From Anaerolineae bacterium (GTDB taxonomy: Bacteria > Chloroflexota > Anaerolineae > UBA1429): a stretch of DNA of 9,359 bases. The stretch lies in contig SKRJ01000277.1 in the NCBI GenBank assembly GCA_007118555.1, forward strand, positions 1-9,359, written 5' to 3'. The notes beneath the pieces were generated by a model. The model worked only from the letters and a program-made list of their open reading frames with translations. It had not been told where the DNA came from and searched no databases. How positions within the stretch are numbered: the first letter of the stretch is position 1; the number at the start of each line of letters is the position of its first letter. Shown here piece after piece: positions 1 through 8,060 of this stretch. The translations under genes and the position numbers were made by a program.

Positions 1-802
1 AGAGGTCGCCGTTGGCCAGCGCCTTACAGCCCATCTTGAGCTCGAGGTTGGGGATGACCGTCGAGAGATCGGCGTTGCCGCAGCGCTCGCCATAGCCGTT
101 CATGGTGCCCTGCACGTGCACGCAGCCCGCCTCGACGGCAACCAGGGTGTTGGCCACGGCCACGCCGGTATCGTCATGGGCATGCATGCCCAGGCGGGCC
201 TCGGGCAGGCGCGCGCGGGTGGCGCCAATCACGCGCTGCACCTCCGTGGGCAATATGCCGCCATTGGTGTCACACAGCACCAGCAGGTCGGCGCCTGCGT
301 CGTGGGCGGCCTCGAGCGCGGCCAGGGCGTACTCGGCATCCAGGGCATAGCCATCGAAATAGTGCTCGGCGTCGAACAGCACCTCCAGGCCATGGCCCTT
401 GAGAAAGGACACCGTGTCGCGGATCATGGCCAGGTTCTCTTCCAGGCTGGTGCGCAGTACCTCGGTGACGTGCATGGGCGAGGCCTTGCCCACGATGACC
501 GCCACAGGCGCGCCGGAGCCCACCATCGCCAGGATGCTGGCGTCCTCCTCGACAGCGACGCCCACCCGGCGCGTGCTGCCAAAGGCCGCCAGCCGGGCAT
601 GGCGCAGGTCCAGATGGCGGGCCCGCGCAAAGAACTCGGCGTCCTTGCTGTTGGACCCGGGCCACCCGCCTTCGATATAGGCGACGCCTAACTCATCCAG
701 CTTGGCCGCAATGCGTAGCTTGTCATCTACGGAAAACGAGATGCCCTCCATCTGAGAGCCATCGCGCAGTGTTGTATCCAGAACGGATACCCGTCTTGCC
801 AT
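1..802 (-). CDS. cimA: Citramalate synthase (CimA type), N-terminal 267 residues; runs off left edge
   Basis: Condenses pyruvate with acetyl-CoA to (R)-citramalate, the first step of the threonine-independent route to 2-oxobutyrate and isoleucine. Direct translation from the ATG at 800-802 gives an open frame to the window edge. Visible motifs of the HMGL-like/isopropylmalate synthase TIM barrel: LDTTLRDG (residues 8-15, catalytic Arg13 and metal ligand Asp14), the HAHDD metal site (His207, His209) and NGYGERCGNAD (235-245). The stretch GGWPGSN (45-51) is typical of the CimA branch; LeuA proteins usually have a GFP.SSP-like sequence there, so CimA is preferred over LeuA. The C-terminal part, including any regulatory domain, lies outside the window. 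The start is preceded by a modest GGTGA ribosome-binding site 7 nt upstream. It is the last visible gene of the ilv operon, 154 bp after ilvC, a gap large enough for extra control. Family assignment is confident; substrate choice is inferred from motifs. Confidence 0.88.
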   Translation of the reverse strand, partial: MARRVSVLDTTLRDGSQMEGISFSVDDKLRIAAKLDELGVAYIEGGWPGSNSKDAEFFARARHLDLRHARLAAFGSTRRVGVAVEEDASILAMVGSGAPVAVIVGKASPMHVTEVLRTSLEENLAMIRDTVSFLKGHGLEVLFDAEHYFDGYALDAEYALAALEAAHDAGADLLVLCDTNGGILPTEVQRVIGATRARLPEARLGMHAHDDTGVAVANTLVAVEAGCVHVQGTMNGYGERCGNADLSTVIPNLELKMGCKALANGDL

Positions 803-837
803 AAAGCGATCACCAGCCTCTCTTACGATATTGTCTT

Positions 838-859
838 GGGGGGGGAGAGGGAGAGTGGG
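838..859 (+). other. G-rich tract with four GGG runs (possible G-quadruplex)
   Basis: An 8-G run (838-845) is followed by GGG at 849-851 and GGG at 857-859. This satisfies a four-tract G3 pattern with loops of 1-7 nt on the plus strand, which is the template strand for the operon. It ends 36 bp upstream of the cimA start. Folding is inferred only from the pattern; the last GGG is also the first base triplet of the adjacent hairpin. Confidence 0.35.
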
Positions 860-926
860 CACCCACAGGGGGGTGCCCCTGCCCAATATCTTGTAGGAGT
901 GGGTAGGCACAGGGGCCTACCCCTAC
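857..926. repeat. Two tandem hairpin repeats sharing one loop sequence
   Basis: Copy 1: arm GGGCACCC (857-864), loop ACAGGG (865-870), arm GGGTGCCC (871-878). Copy 2: arm GGGTAGGC (901-908), the same loop ACAGGG (909-914), arm GCCTACCC (915-922). Both stems are perfect 8-bp pairs of different sequence. Copy 2 can be lengthened by GTAG (893-896) pairing with CTAC (923-926) around a small bulge. The layout resembles short interspersed repeats known from cyanobacteria and Chloroflexota, with a variable GC stem, a fixed loop and a trailing CCCCTACA-like end. Neither hairpin is followed by a T run on the minus strand, so they do not look like intrinsic terminators. They could stabilise the ilvC 3' end or reduce cimA expression; that role is inference. 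The rest of the 803-956 gap holds no gene. Confidence 0.7.
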
Positions 927-956
927 AGAGCACTGGGTTCCCCGCTACGTGTTACA

Positions 957-1970
<1,014 letters not shown>

Positions 1971-2014
1971 TTAGAGCCGCCCGCCAACCGAGCGACAGAT
2001 CTCCCGAATCGTGC

Positions 2015-2542
2015 CTAGCCTCGGCCGCCACCTGACAGACCTCCTCGCACCATAGCCACACGCCCGGTGCGCGTGAGCTCCTTGATGCCAAAGGGCCGCA
2101 GGATCTCGACCAGTGAATCGACCTTGTCCTCGGTGCCGGTGATCTCGATGGTCATCGAGTCATGGGCCACGTCAATGATCTGCGCCCGAAAGATGTCGAC
2201 CAACTGCTTGATCTCGGCGCGACTGGTCGAGATGGCGTGCACCCGGATCAGCGCCAACTCGCGGATGACGGCAGCGTCGTCAGTGATGTCCGTCACCTTG
2301 GTGACGTGGATCAGCTTGTAGAGCTGCTTGACCACCTGCTCCAGCACAGTGTCGCTGGCATGTACCACCACCGTCATACGCGAGATACCCGATGTCTCGC
2401 TGTGGCCCACGGTGAGGCTCTCGATGTTATAGTTGCGCCGCCGGAACATGTTGGACACGTTGCTGAGGACGCCGGGCCTGTCCTCCATCAACACCACCAG
2501 CGTGCGACGCGAGTGATTGCTATACTCTTTGGCCAATGTCAT
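2015..2542 (-). CDS. ilvN: Acetolactate synthase small (regulatory) subunit
   Basis: Regulatory partner of the catalytic subunit encoded just upstream; family members stimulate the large subunit and confer feedback inhibition by valine. The 175-residue length is usual for the long form (ilvN/ilvH type). The N-terminal ACT domain spans about residues 13-85, with RRTLVVLMEDRPGVL, the N-rich strand RRRNYNIESL and the allosteric glycine-rich turn before SRMTVVV. A second small-subunit domain spans about 95-167 and contains LIRVHA, IDVAHDSMTIEITG and the terminal RTGRVAMVRG. A short glycine/arginine tail (GLSGGGRG) follows, beyond the usual end. The start is fixed by a perfect AGGAGG 7 nt upstream of the ATG at 2540-2542. 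The 28-bp gap after ilvB suggests coupled translation and roughly matched synthesis of the two subunits. Called ilvN from context; ilvH would be an equivalent name. Confidence 0.95.
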   Translation of the reverse strand: MTLAKEYSNHSRRTLVVLMEDRPGVLSNVSNMFRRRNYNIESLTVGHSETSGISRMTVVVHASDTVLEQVVKQLYKLIHVTKVTDITDDAAVIRELALIRVHAISTSRAEIKQLVDIFRAQIIDVAHDSMTIEITGTEDKVDSLVEILRPFGIKELTRTGRVAMVRGGLSGGGRG

Positions 2543-2570
2543 GGCATTTCCTCCTGGCGCGCTGGTGTCA

Positions 2571-4253
<1,683 letters not shown>

Positions 4254-4296
4254 GGCTTGCTCTCCTCTATGGACATTCTTGGGCGTCGACTCGGAA

Positions 4297-5979
4297 CTAT
4301 TCTTCAAATACGGCGCCGGTGCTGGCCGAAGTGACCAGCCGCGCATAGCGTCGCAGGTAGCCCCCCTGCACACGCGGCGTAAACGCCGGCAGCGCAGCCA
4401 GGCGCTCTTGCAGCTCGTCGTCGGAAACATGCAGCTCGAGCTTGCGATTCGTTATATCGATCGTGATCTGGTCGCCATCCTGTACGGCCGCAATGGGGCC
4501 GCGGGCCGCCGCCTCGGGCGATACATGCCCGATGGCCGAGCCGCGCGACGCGCCCGAAAAGCGCCCATCGGTGATCAGCGCCACCTTGCCGTCCATCCCC
4601 ATGCCCGAAAGCAGCGAGGTGGGCGTCAGCATCTCGCGCATGCCGGGACCACCCTTGGGCCCCTCGTAGCGGATCACCAGCACATCGCCCTCGCGGAAAT
4701 CCTGGGCCAGGATCGCCTTGGTGGCGGCATCCTCATCTTCAAAGACCCGGGCCGGCCCGGTGTGCTGCCACATGCCGGGGTCTACGGCGGCGCTCTTGAC
4801 CACGGCGCCCTCGGGGGCCAGGTTGCCAAAGAGGATCGTCAGGCCGCCCGTGGCCGAGTAGGGGTCCTGGCCGCTGCGCAGTACGTCCCGGTTGACGCTG
4901 GCATAGTCGGGGGCCCATTGCGACCCGGGCGCCAGGTTCTCGCCCACCGTCTGCCCCGTCACCGTCATGGCGTCCCGCTGGAGCAGGCCCAGCTCGTCCA
5001 GCTCGTGGAGCACGGCGCCGATGCCACCGGAGTAGTACAGGTCCTCGATGTGTTGATCGCTGGCGGGCGACAGCTTGACCAGGTGGGGCGTGCGTTGGGC
5101 ATACTCGTTGAGGGTGGGCAGATCGATCTCGACGCCGGCCTCGTGGGCGATGGCCAGCAGGTGCAGGACCGAGTTGGTCGAGCCGCCCAGCGCCATGTCG
5201 GCGGTAAATGCATTGGCCACGCCCTGGGCATTGATGATGTCCCGGGCGTGAATGTCCTGGGCGTACATCTCCATCACATGGGCGCCGGCCTCTCGGGCCA
5301 GGGCGATGCGACGGGAGCTGACGGCGGGCACGGTGCCGTTGCCCGGCAGCGCAATGCCCAGAACCTCGCACATACAGGCCATGGTGTTGGCGGTGTACAT
5401 GCCCGAGCAAGAGCCACAGCCCGGACAACAACTCTGCTCGATGCGCAGCAGCTCCTCGGGCGTGATTTGGCCTGCGGCGGCGGCGCCGACGGCCATAAAG
5501 GCGCTGTTCAGGTCGAGCACCTCGTTGCCGCGACGGCCCGCCAGCATCGGCCCGCCGGTGACCACCACCGTAGGCAGGTTCAACCGCGCGGCGGCCATGA
5601 GCATCCCGGGGATGACCTTGTCGCAGGAGGGGATGAGCACCAGTGCATCAAAGGCGTGACCTTCTATCACCGTCTCGACCGAGTCGGCGATTAGCTCGCG
5701 CGACGCCAGCGAGTACTTCATACCGTTGTGGTTCATCGCGATACCATCGCACAGGGCGATGGTGTTGGCCTCAAAGGGCGTGCCCCCGGCCATATAGACG
5801 CCCTGCTTGGCCGCCTCGGACAGCGAGCGAAGATGCATGTGCCCGGGAACGATCTCGGCAAAGGAGCTGATTACGCCCACAAAGGGGCGCTCCATCTCCT
5901 CCGTCGTCTTGCCCAGGGCCCACAGCAGGGACCGATGGGGCGCGCGCGCCGGGCCTCTCTTGATGGCGTCACTACGCAT
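4297..5979 (-). CDS. ilvD: Dihydroxy-acid dehydratase
   Basis: Fe-S enzyme that dehydrates 2,3-dihydroxyisovalerate and 2,3-dihydroxy-3-methylvalerate to the keto acids, the third common step. The 560 residues span the whole IlvD/Edd family: [18 protein letters not shown] (65-82), SCDKVIPGM (118-126, cluster Cys119 and metal-binding Lys121), [17 protein letters not shown] (184-200) and [10 protein letters not shown] (471-480, with the serine proposed as catalytic base, Ser475). Where many bacterial enzymes have a PCN cluster cysteine, this one has EIVPGHMHL with Gly46, while a cysteine (Cys77) sits in CDGIAM. This pairing is also known from a clostridial/archaeal-type subgroup as I recall it. 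Edd is unlikely because the neighbours are all ilv genes. The start at 5979 follows AGGAG with 8 nt spacing. First structural gene of the operon, expressed behind the attenuator at 6101-6257. Confidence 0.96.
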   Translation of the reverse strand: MRSDAIKRGPARAPHRSLLWALGKTTEEMERPFVGVISSFAEIVPGHMHLRSLSEAAKQGVYMAGGTPFEANTIALCDGIAMNHNGMKYSLASRELIADSVETVIEGHAFDALVLIPSCDKVIPGMLMAAARLNLPTVVVTGGPMLAGRRGNEVLDLNSAFMAVGAAAAGQITPEELLRIEQSCCPGCGSCSGMYTANTMACMCEVLGIALPGNGTVPAVSSRRIALAREAGAHVMEMYAQDIHARDIINAQGVANAFTADMALGGSTNSVLHLLAIAHEAGVEIDLPTLNEYAQRTPHLVKLSPASDQHIEDLYYSGGIGAVLHELDELGLLQRDAMTVTGQTVGENLAPGSQWAPDYASVNRDVLRSGQDPYSATGGLTILFGNLAPEGAVVKSAAVDPGMWQHTGPARVFEDEDAATKAILAQDFREGDVLVIRYEGPKGGPGMREMLTPTSLLSGMGMDGKVALITDGRFSGASRGSAIGHVSPEAAARGPIAAVQDGDQITIDITNRKLELHVSDDELQERLAALPAFTPRVQGGYLRRYARLVTSASTGAVFEE

Positions 5980-6104
5980 CGCTGCTGCTCCTCTCCGCGT
6001 GATGATCTGAACGCAAAGCGCGCCATGTCAAGAGCCAGTGGCTCTGTATCATGGCGCCCTTGCGCAACGGCCCCTACATTGTGGGCCTCTTTGACTACTG
6101 AAAA
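5980..6104 (-). promoter_or_regulatory. ilvD 5' untranslated segment downstream of the attenuator, with a two-part hairpin
   Basis: Between the attenuator and the ilvD start lies a long imperfect hairpin at 6020-6057. The outer arms GCGCCATG/CATGGCGC (6020-6027, 6050-6057) are perfect. The inner arms AGAGCC/GGCTCT (6031-6036, 6040-6045) close a three-base loop, with an internal loop between the two stems. A weaker 5-bp stem, GGCCC/GGGCC, lies at 6069-6087, and a TTGCGCAA palindrome at 6060-6067. The ribosome-binding site GGAGAGGAG (5988-5996) lies outside the structure. The hairpin could protect the mRNA from 5' decay or help space the ribosome-binding site; this is inference. Confidence 0.5.
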
Positions 6105-6129
6105 AGCCTCACCGCTCTTGGGTGAGGCT
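6101..6129 (-). terminator. Intrinsic terminator of the ilv attenuator (3:4 stem)
   Basis: Read on the minus strand, AGCCTCACC (6129-6121) and GGTGAGGCT (6113-6105) form a perfect 9-bp GC-rich stem around a 7-base loop, followed directly by a run of Ts (6104-6101, continuing the final T of the stem). It lies about 122 bp before ilvD and downstream of the Ile/Leu/Val leader ORF, where an attenuator terminator is expected. No other terminator separates it from the HAD genes ending at 6364, so it may also end read-through from them. Confidence 0.88.
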
Positions 6130-6218
6130 CTTGGTATAATCTGGTTCTACTTGCAATCGGTCTAGTGAGATCCTCTCCCATGCGGCAATGGCCCCTCAAT
6201 TACGAGGAGCTCTACTAG
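6120..6218 (-). promoter_or_regulatory. Ribosome-mediated transcription attenuator: alternative 1:2 and 2:3 pairings
   Basis: Segment 1 (6218-6204, CTAGTAGAGCTCCTC) lies inside the leader's control codons. Segment 2 (6179-6162, ending ATCTCACTAG) overlaps the leader stop codon. Segment 3 (6130-6120, GAGCCTCACCC) is the 5' arm of the terminator. 1:2 pairs as CTAGT/ACTAG, GAG/CTC and TCCTC/GAGGA, with one bulge and one mismatch. 2:3 pairs as GGG/CCC, GAGG/CCTC and CTC/GAG, with one mismatch and a 2-nt bulge, and excludes the terminator. A ribosome stalled on scarce Ile-, Leu- or Val-tRNA codons would cover segment 1, free segment 2 to pair with 3, and let transcription reach ilvD. A ribosome reaching the stop codon would cover segment 2 and allow termination. 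The pairings are read from the sequence; the mechanism is established for enterobacterial ilv and leu leaders and inferred here. Confidence 0.82.
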
Positions 6219-6257
6219 AACGAGAATAATGCTGCTGGGCGAGACAAAGGATGGCAT
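6162..6257 (-). CDS. ilvL: ilv operon leader peptide (31 aa, Ile/Leu/Val-rich)
   Basis: Short ORF ATG (6255-6257) to TAG (6162-6164). Residues 10-20 read IILVLVELLVI: three Ile, four Leu, three Val and a single Glu. Val5 and Leu24 bring the total to 12 branched-chain residues in 31. The ATG is preceded by AGAGGA (6265-6270) with 7-nt spacing and lies about 26 nt after the predicted transcription start. The codons used are ATT, CTC, CTA, GTT and GTA. There is no threonine codon in the control run, which fits an operon that makes 2-oxobutyrate with CimA and not from threonine. The stop codon lies within attenuator segment 2. The peptide itself probably has no function; its translation is the sensor for charged tRNA. 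The symbol is given by analogy of function and position, not sequence homology. A chance hydrophobic ORF is unlikely given the matching promoter, ribosome-binding site and RNA switch. Confidence 0.87.
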   Translation of the reverse strand: MPSFVSPSSIILVLVELLVIEGPLPHGRGSH

Positions 6258-6281
6258 TCCGATATCCTCTGATAAGGCCGA

Positions 6282-6312
6282 TTGGAGCGAGGATAACACA
6301 GCTTGGAGCGAG
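6282..6312. repeat. Direct repeats TTGGAGCGAG over the ilv promoter
   Basis: Identical 10-bp copies on the plus strand at 6282-6291 and 6303-6312, start-to-start distance 21 bp, about two helical turns. One copy fills part of the -35/-10 spacer and the other overlaps the end of the -10 and the start region. This geometry suits a regulator binding one face of the helix and repressing initiation. No regulator gene is in the window, so the role as an operator is inference. Confidence 0.5.
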
Positions 6313-6318
6313 TGTCAA
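6290..6318 (-). promoter_or_regulatory. ilv operon promoter
   Basis: On the minus strand, TTGACA (6318-6313) matches the -35 consensus perfectly. A 17-bp spacer separates it from TATCCT (6295-6290; 4 of 6 bases match TATAAT). The predicted start near 6283 gives a leader of about 300 nt before ilvD that contains the leader ORF and attenuator. The -35 begins 45 bp after the end of the upstream HAD gene. Confidence 0.8.
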
Positions 6319-6363
6319 ACTGGCTGCAGAAGCCTCACGATCTTGGCGTTGCGTGTCGCGGCG

Positions 6364-7140
6364 CTATGGGCAATCGGCCACCGACGTGAGCACATGTGTG
6401 GGCCGGATCTCGCTCTCGGCCAGCATGGCGCGGCTGGTGACGCCCGAGAGGACCAGCGCCGTATCCATGCCCGCCGTGACGCCCATGGTCATGTCGGTAT
6501 CCAGGCGGTCGCCGACCATCAGGCAACGGCCCGCATCCACCCGCAGGCGCGCCAGAGCGGCCCCGAGAATGTGCGGCGAGGGCTTGCCGGCGATCTCTTG
6601 CACCTTGCGGCCCGTGGTGGCCTCCAAAAAAGCGATGACGCCGGCGCAATCGGGGATCTCACCGCCGGACACGGGGCAGGTCTTGTCGCCGTTAGTGGCA
6701 TAAAAGCTCGCGCCCCGCACCAGCGCCTGACGCGCCAGGTTCAGTTTGGTGTAATCCAGGGTGCGATCAAAGGCGGCCACCACCACCTCCACGGCGTCCA
6801 CCTGCTGGGTGACCTCGAAACCGGCCTCTGTCAGTTCCGCCAGCAGCTTGGGCTCGCCGATAGCCAGGACCCGGGCCCCCGGGTGCCGCTCGCGGAGCAG
6901 ATGGATCAATGCCTCGGTCGAGTTGATCACATCGTCGGCACAGGCCGGGATGCCCAGGCGCGTCAGCTTGGCGGCATAGTTGGCGCAGCTCTCCAGCGGC
7001 TTGTTGGAGAGGAACACCACGCCACGCTGGCTGGCGCGCAGGCGCTCGATGGTGGCTTGTGCGCCGGGGATCAGGGCGTCCCCCAGATAGATGGTGCCAT
7101 CGAGGTCAAAGATGTACCCGTCATAGCGTGCGTCAGGCAT
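6364..7140 (-). CDS. HAD-superfamily subclass IIA phosphatase (NagD/4-nitrophenylphosphatase-like)
   Basis: Likely a cytoplasmic Mg2+-dependent phosphatase acting on small phosphate esters; the substrate cannot be read from the sequence. In 258 residues all four HAD motifs are present: motif I FDLDGTIYLG (nucleophile Asp12, acid/base Asp14), motif II FLSNK (43-47), motif III Lys186 in AGKPSP and motif IV VGDRLDTDM (Asp211, Asp216). DGTIYLGD and the GDRL.TD motif are typical of the NagD/AraL/PGP branch, which has a C2 cap domain inserted between motifs II and III (about residues 75-180 here). The ATG at 7138-7140 overlaps the end of the upstream HAD gene by 8 bp, so the two are probably translationally coupled. 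The C-terminus ends soon after the usual THVLTS strand, a little short but complete. No clear terminator follows before the ilv promoter. Confidence 0.88.
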   Translation of the reverse strand: MPDARYDGYIFDLDGTIYLGDALIPGAQATIERLRASQRGVVFLSNKPLESCANYAAKLTRLGIPACADDVINSTEALIHLLRERHPGARVLAIGEPKLLAELTEAGFEVTQQVDAVEVVVAAFDRTLDYTKLNLARQALVRGASFYATNGDKTCPVSGGEIPDCAGVIAFLEATTGRKVQEIAGKPSPHILGAALARLRVDAGRCLMVGDRLDTDMTMGVTAGMDTALVLSGVTSRAMLAESEIRPTHVLTSVADCP

Positions 7141-7903
7141 CGACGGGGGCCTCGTCGTGGATCTCGATGGCGTGCAGATCGGGGATCACACAGTCGGCAT
7201 GTTCGACCAAGAGCTCGGCAGGGATGGCCCCCGAGGCCACGGCGATGGCGCCGGCCAGGCCTGCGCTGCGGGCCATGGTCATGTCCGCCACGCTGTCGCC
7301 CACCATGATGGTCTCGTCGGCGGGAACCCCGAGCTGCTGGCAGATCGCCAGGGCCATGTCGGGCGCGGGCTTGAGGGGGACGCCATCATCGCCACAGAGC
7401 ATGGCCTCGAACAGATCGGCGATGCCCAGCATCTCCAGATGGCGCTCGGTGGGCTCCCGATTGTCGGTGGTGGCAATGGCCAGCCGGTAGCCAGCCTCGG
7501 CCAGGTGCTGAAGGGTCTGTCGCACATCGCCGATCGGCTCGACCAGCTCGGCATCCGAGAGCAGGGCGCGGCTCACCTCTTCGGCCTCGTTGACGATGGC
7601 CAGGGCCTCGTCCCAGGTGAGACCAACATGCTGATAGAGCTGGCCGGCGATCAGCAGCAGGATCTCGCTGGTCGACGCGATGGTCAAGGGCCCCAGGGGA
7701 TCCCAATGGCCGTCCACAGGGTCGTACCCCAGGGTGCCCGCCAGGTCGAGGCGCGTCTGCAGATCCAGGCGCACCTGCTCTCCAATGTGCTCCATCAGGC
7801 GCTCGAACCAGACATGCCACATGCGCTCGAACGCGATGAGTGTGCCGTCCTTGTCAAAGATGATCAGACGTGGTTCTAGATGCAAGCTATCGATTTGAAG
7901 CAT
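7133..7903 (-). CDS. HAD-superfamily subclass IA hydrolase (phosphoglycolate phosphatase-like)
   Basis: Predicted soluble phosphatase, 256 residues, substrate unknown. Motif I is FDKDGTLI (Asp17, Asp19), motif II ATTDN (144-148), motif III Lys178 in LKPAPD and motif IV GDSVADM (Asp203, Asp207). The helical C1 cap lies between motif I and about residue 120 and is longer than in compact PGPs, with an LTIASTSEILLLIAGQL segment that looks like part of a buried helix, not a membrane span. The frame is open to an ATG at 7960, but that codon lies within the -35 of the predicted promoter. The ATG at 7901-7903 has GGAGG 8 nt upstream, so it is chosen here. The stop overlaps the next HAD gene. Similarity to phosphoglycolate phosphatases is by motif only; a nucleotidase or sugar phosphatase is equally possible. 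Confidence 0.88.
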   Translation of the reverse strand: MLQIDSLHLEPRLIIFDKDGTLIAFERMWHVWFERLMEHIGEQVRLDLQTRLDLAGTLGYDPVDGHWDPLGPLTIASTSEILLLIAGQLYQHVGLTWDEALAIVNEAEEVSRALLSDAELVEPIGDVRQTLQHLAEAGYRLAIATTDNREPTERHLEMLGIADLFEAMLCGDDGVPLKPAPDMALAICQQLGVPADETIMVGDSVADMTMARSAGLAGAIAVASGAIPAELLVEHADCVIPDLHAIEIHDEAPVDA

Positions 7904-7931
7904 AGTCACTCCCTCCGCAATCCAAGCAAGC

Positions 7932-7960
7932 AGTATCACACGCTTGTATGCTTCTGTCAA
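7932..7960 (-). promoter_or_regulatory. Promoter of the HAD phosphatase pair
   Basis: Minus strand TTGACA (7960-7955), a 17-bp spacer, then GATACT (7937-7932; 4 of 6 bases match the -10 consensus). The predicted start near 7925 gives a leader of about 20 nt before the ATG at 7903. It argues against the longer open frame starting at 7960. Confidence 0.65.
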
Positions 7961-7996
7961 AAACGCGATTTCACGGCCAGACGGTTCGCTGCATCT

Positions 7997-8024
7997 TTGT
8001 GATGCTCTGCATCGAGCTTATAAT
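7997..8024 (+). promoter_or_regulatory. Promoter of the dinG-like gene
   Basis: Perfect -10 TATAAT at 8019-8024, with TTGTGA (7997-8002) 16 bp upstream as a partial -35. The predicted start near 8031 leaves about 30 nt before the ATG at 8061. Together with the promoter at 7932-7960 it makes the 157-bp region 7904-8060 a divergent promoter region. No LexA-type box is evident to me in it. Confidence 0.6.
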
Positions 8025-8060
8025 CATGGCATTGCCTCCCGAATCAGATGTGGAGAGAGT

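Noticed and set aside
857..922. Hairpins after ilvC as an intrinsic terminator
   Set aside because: Neither stem is followed by a T run on the minus strand, and cimA continues in the same direction.
4254..4430. N-terminal extension of ilvB to the ATG at 4430
   Set aside because: The extra 59 residues overlap ilvD, are not like any IlvB N-terminus, and a strong ribosome-binding site precedes the ATG at 4253.
6002..6031. Second ilvD promoter (TTGACA, 18 bp, GATCAT on the minus strand)
   Set aside because: The predicted start would fall at the ribosome-binding site itself and the -35 is buried in the 6020-6057 hairpin. It could be a weak promoter but is not supported.
6135..6140. TATAAT on the plus strand near the attenuator
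   Set aside because: No matching -35 and no plus-strand gene downstream.
6120..6283. T-box riboswitch in the ilv leader
   Set aside because: I found no AGGGUGG.ACC-type T-box sequence before the terminator; the leader ORF and its pairings explain the region better.
6229..7308. 359-codon open frame on the plus strand over the leader and the first HAD gene
   Set aside because: No ribosome-binding site or domain; antisense to a HAD gene with all motifs and to the ilv leader.
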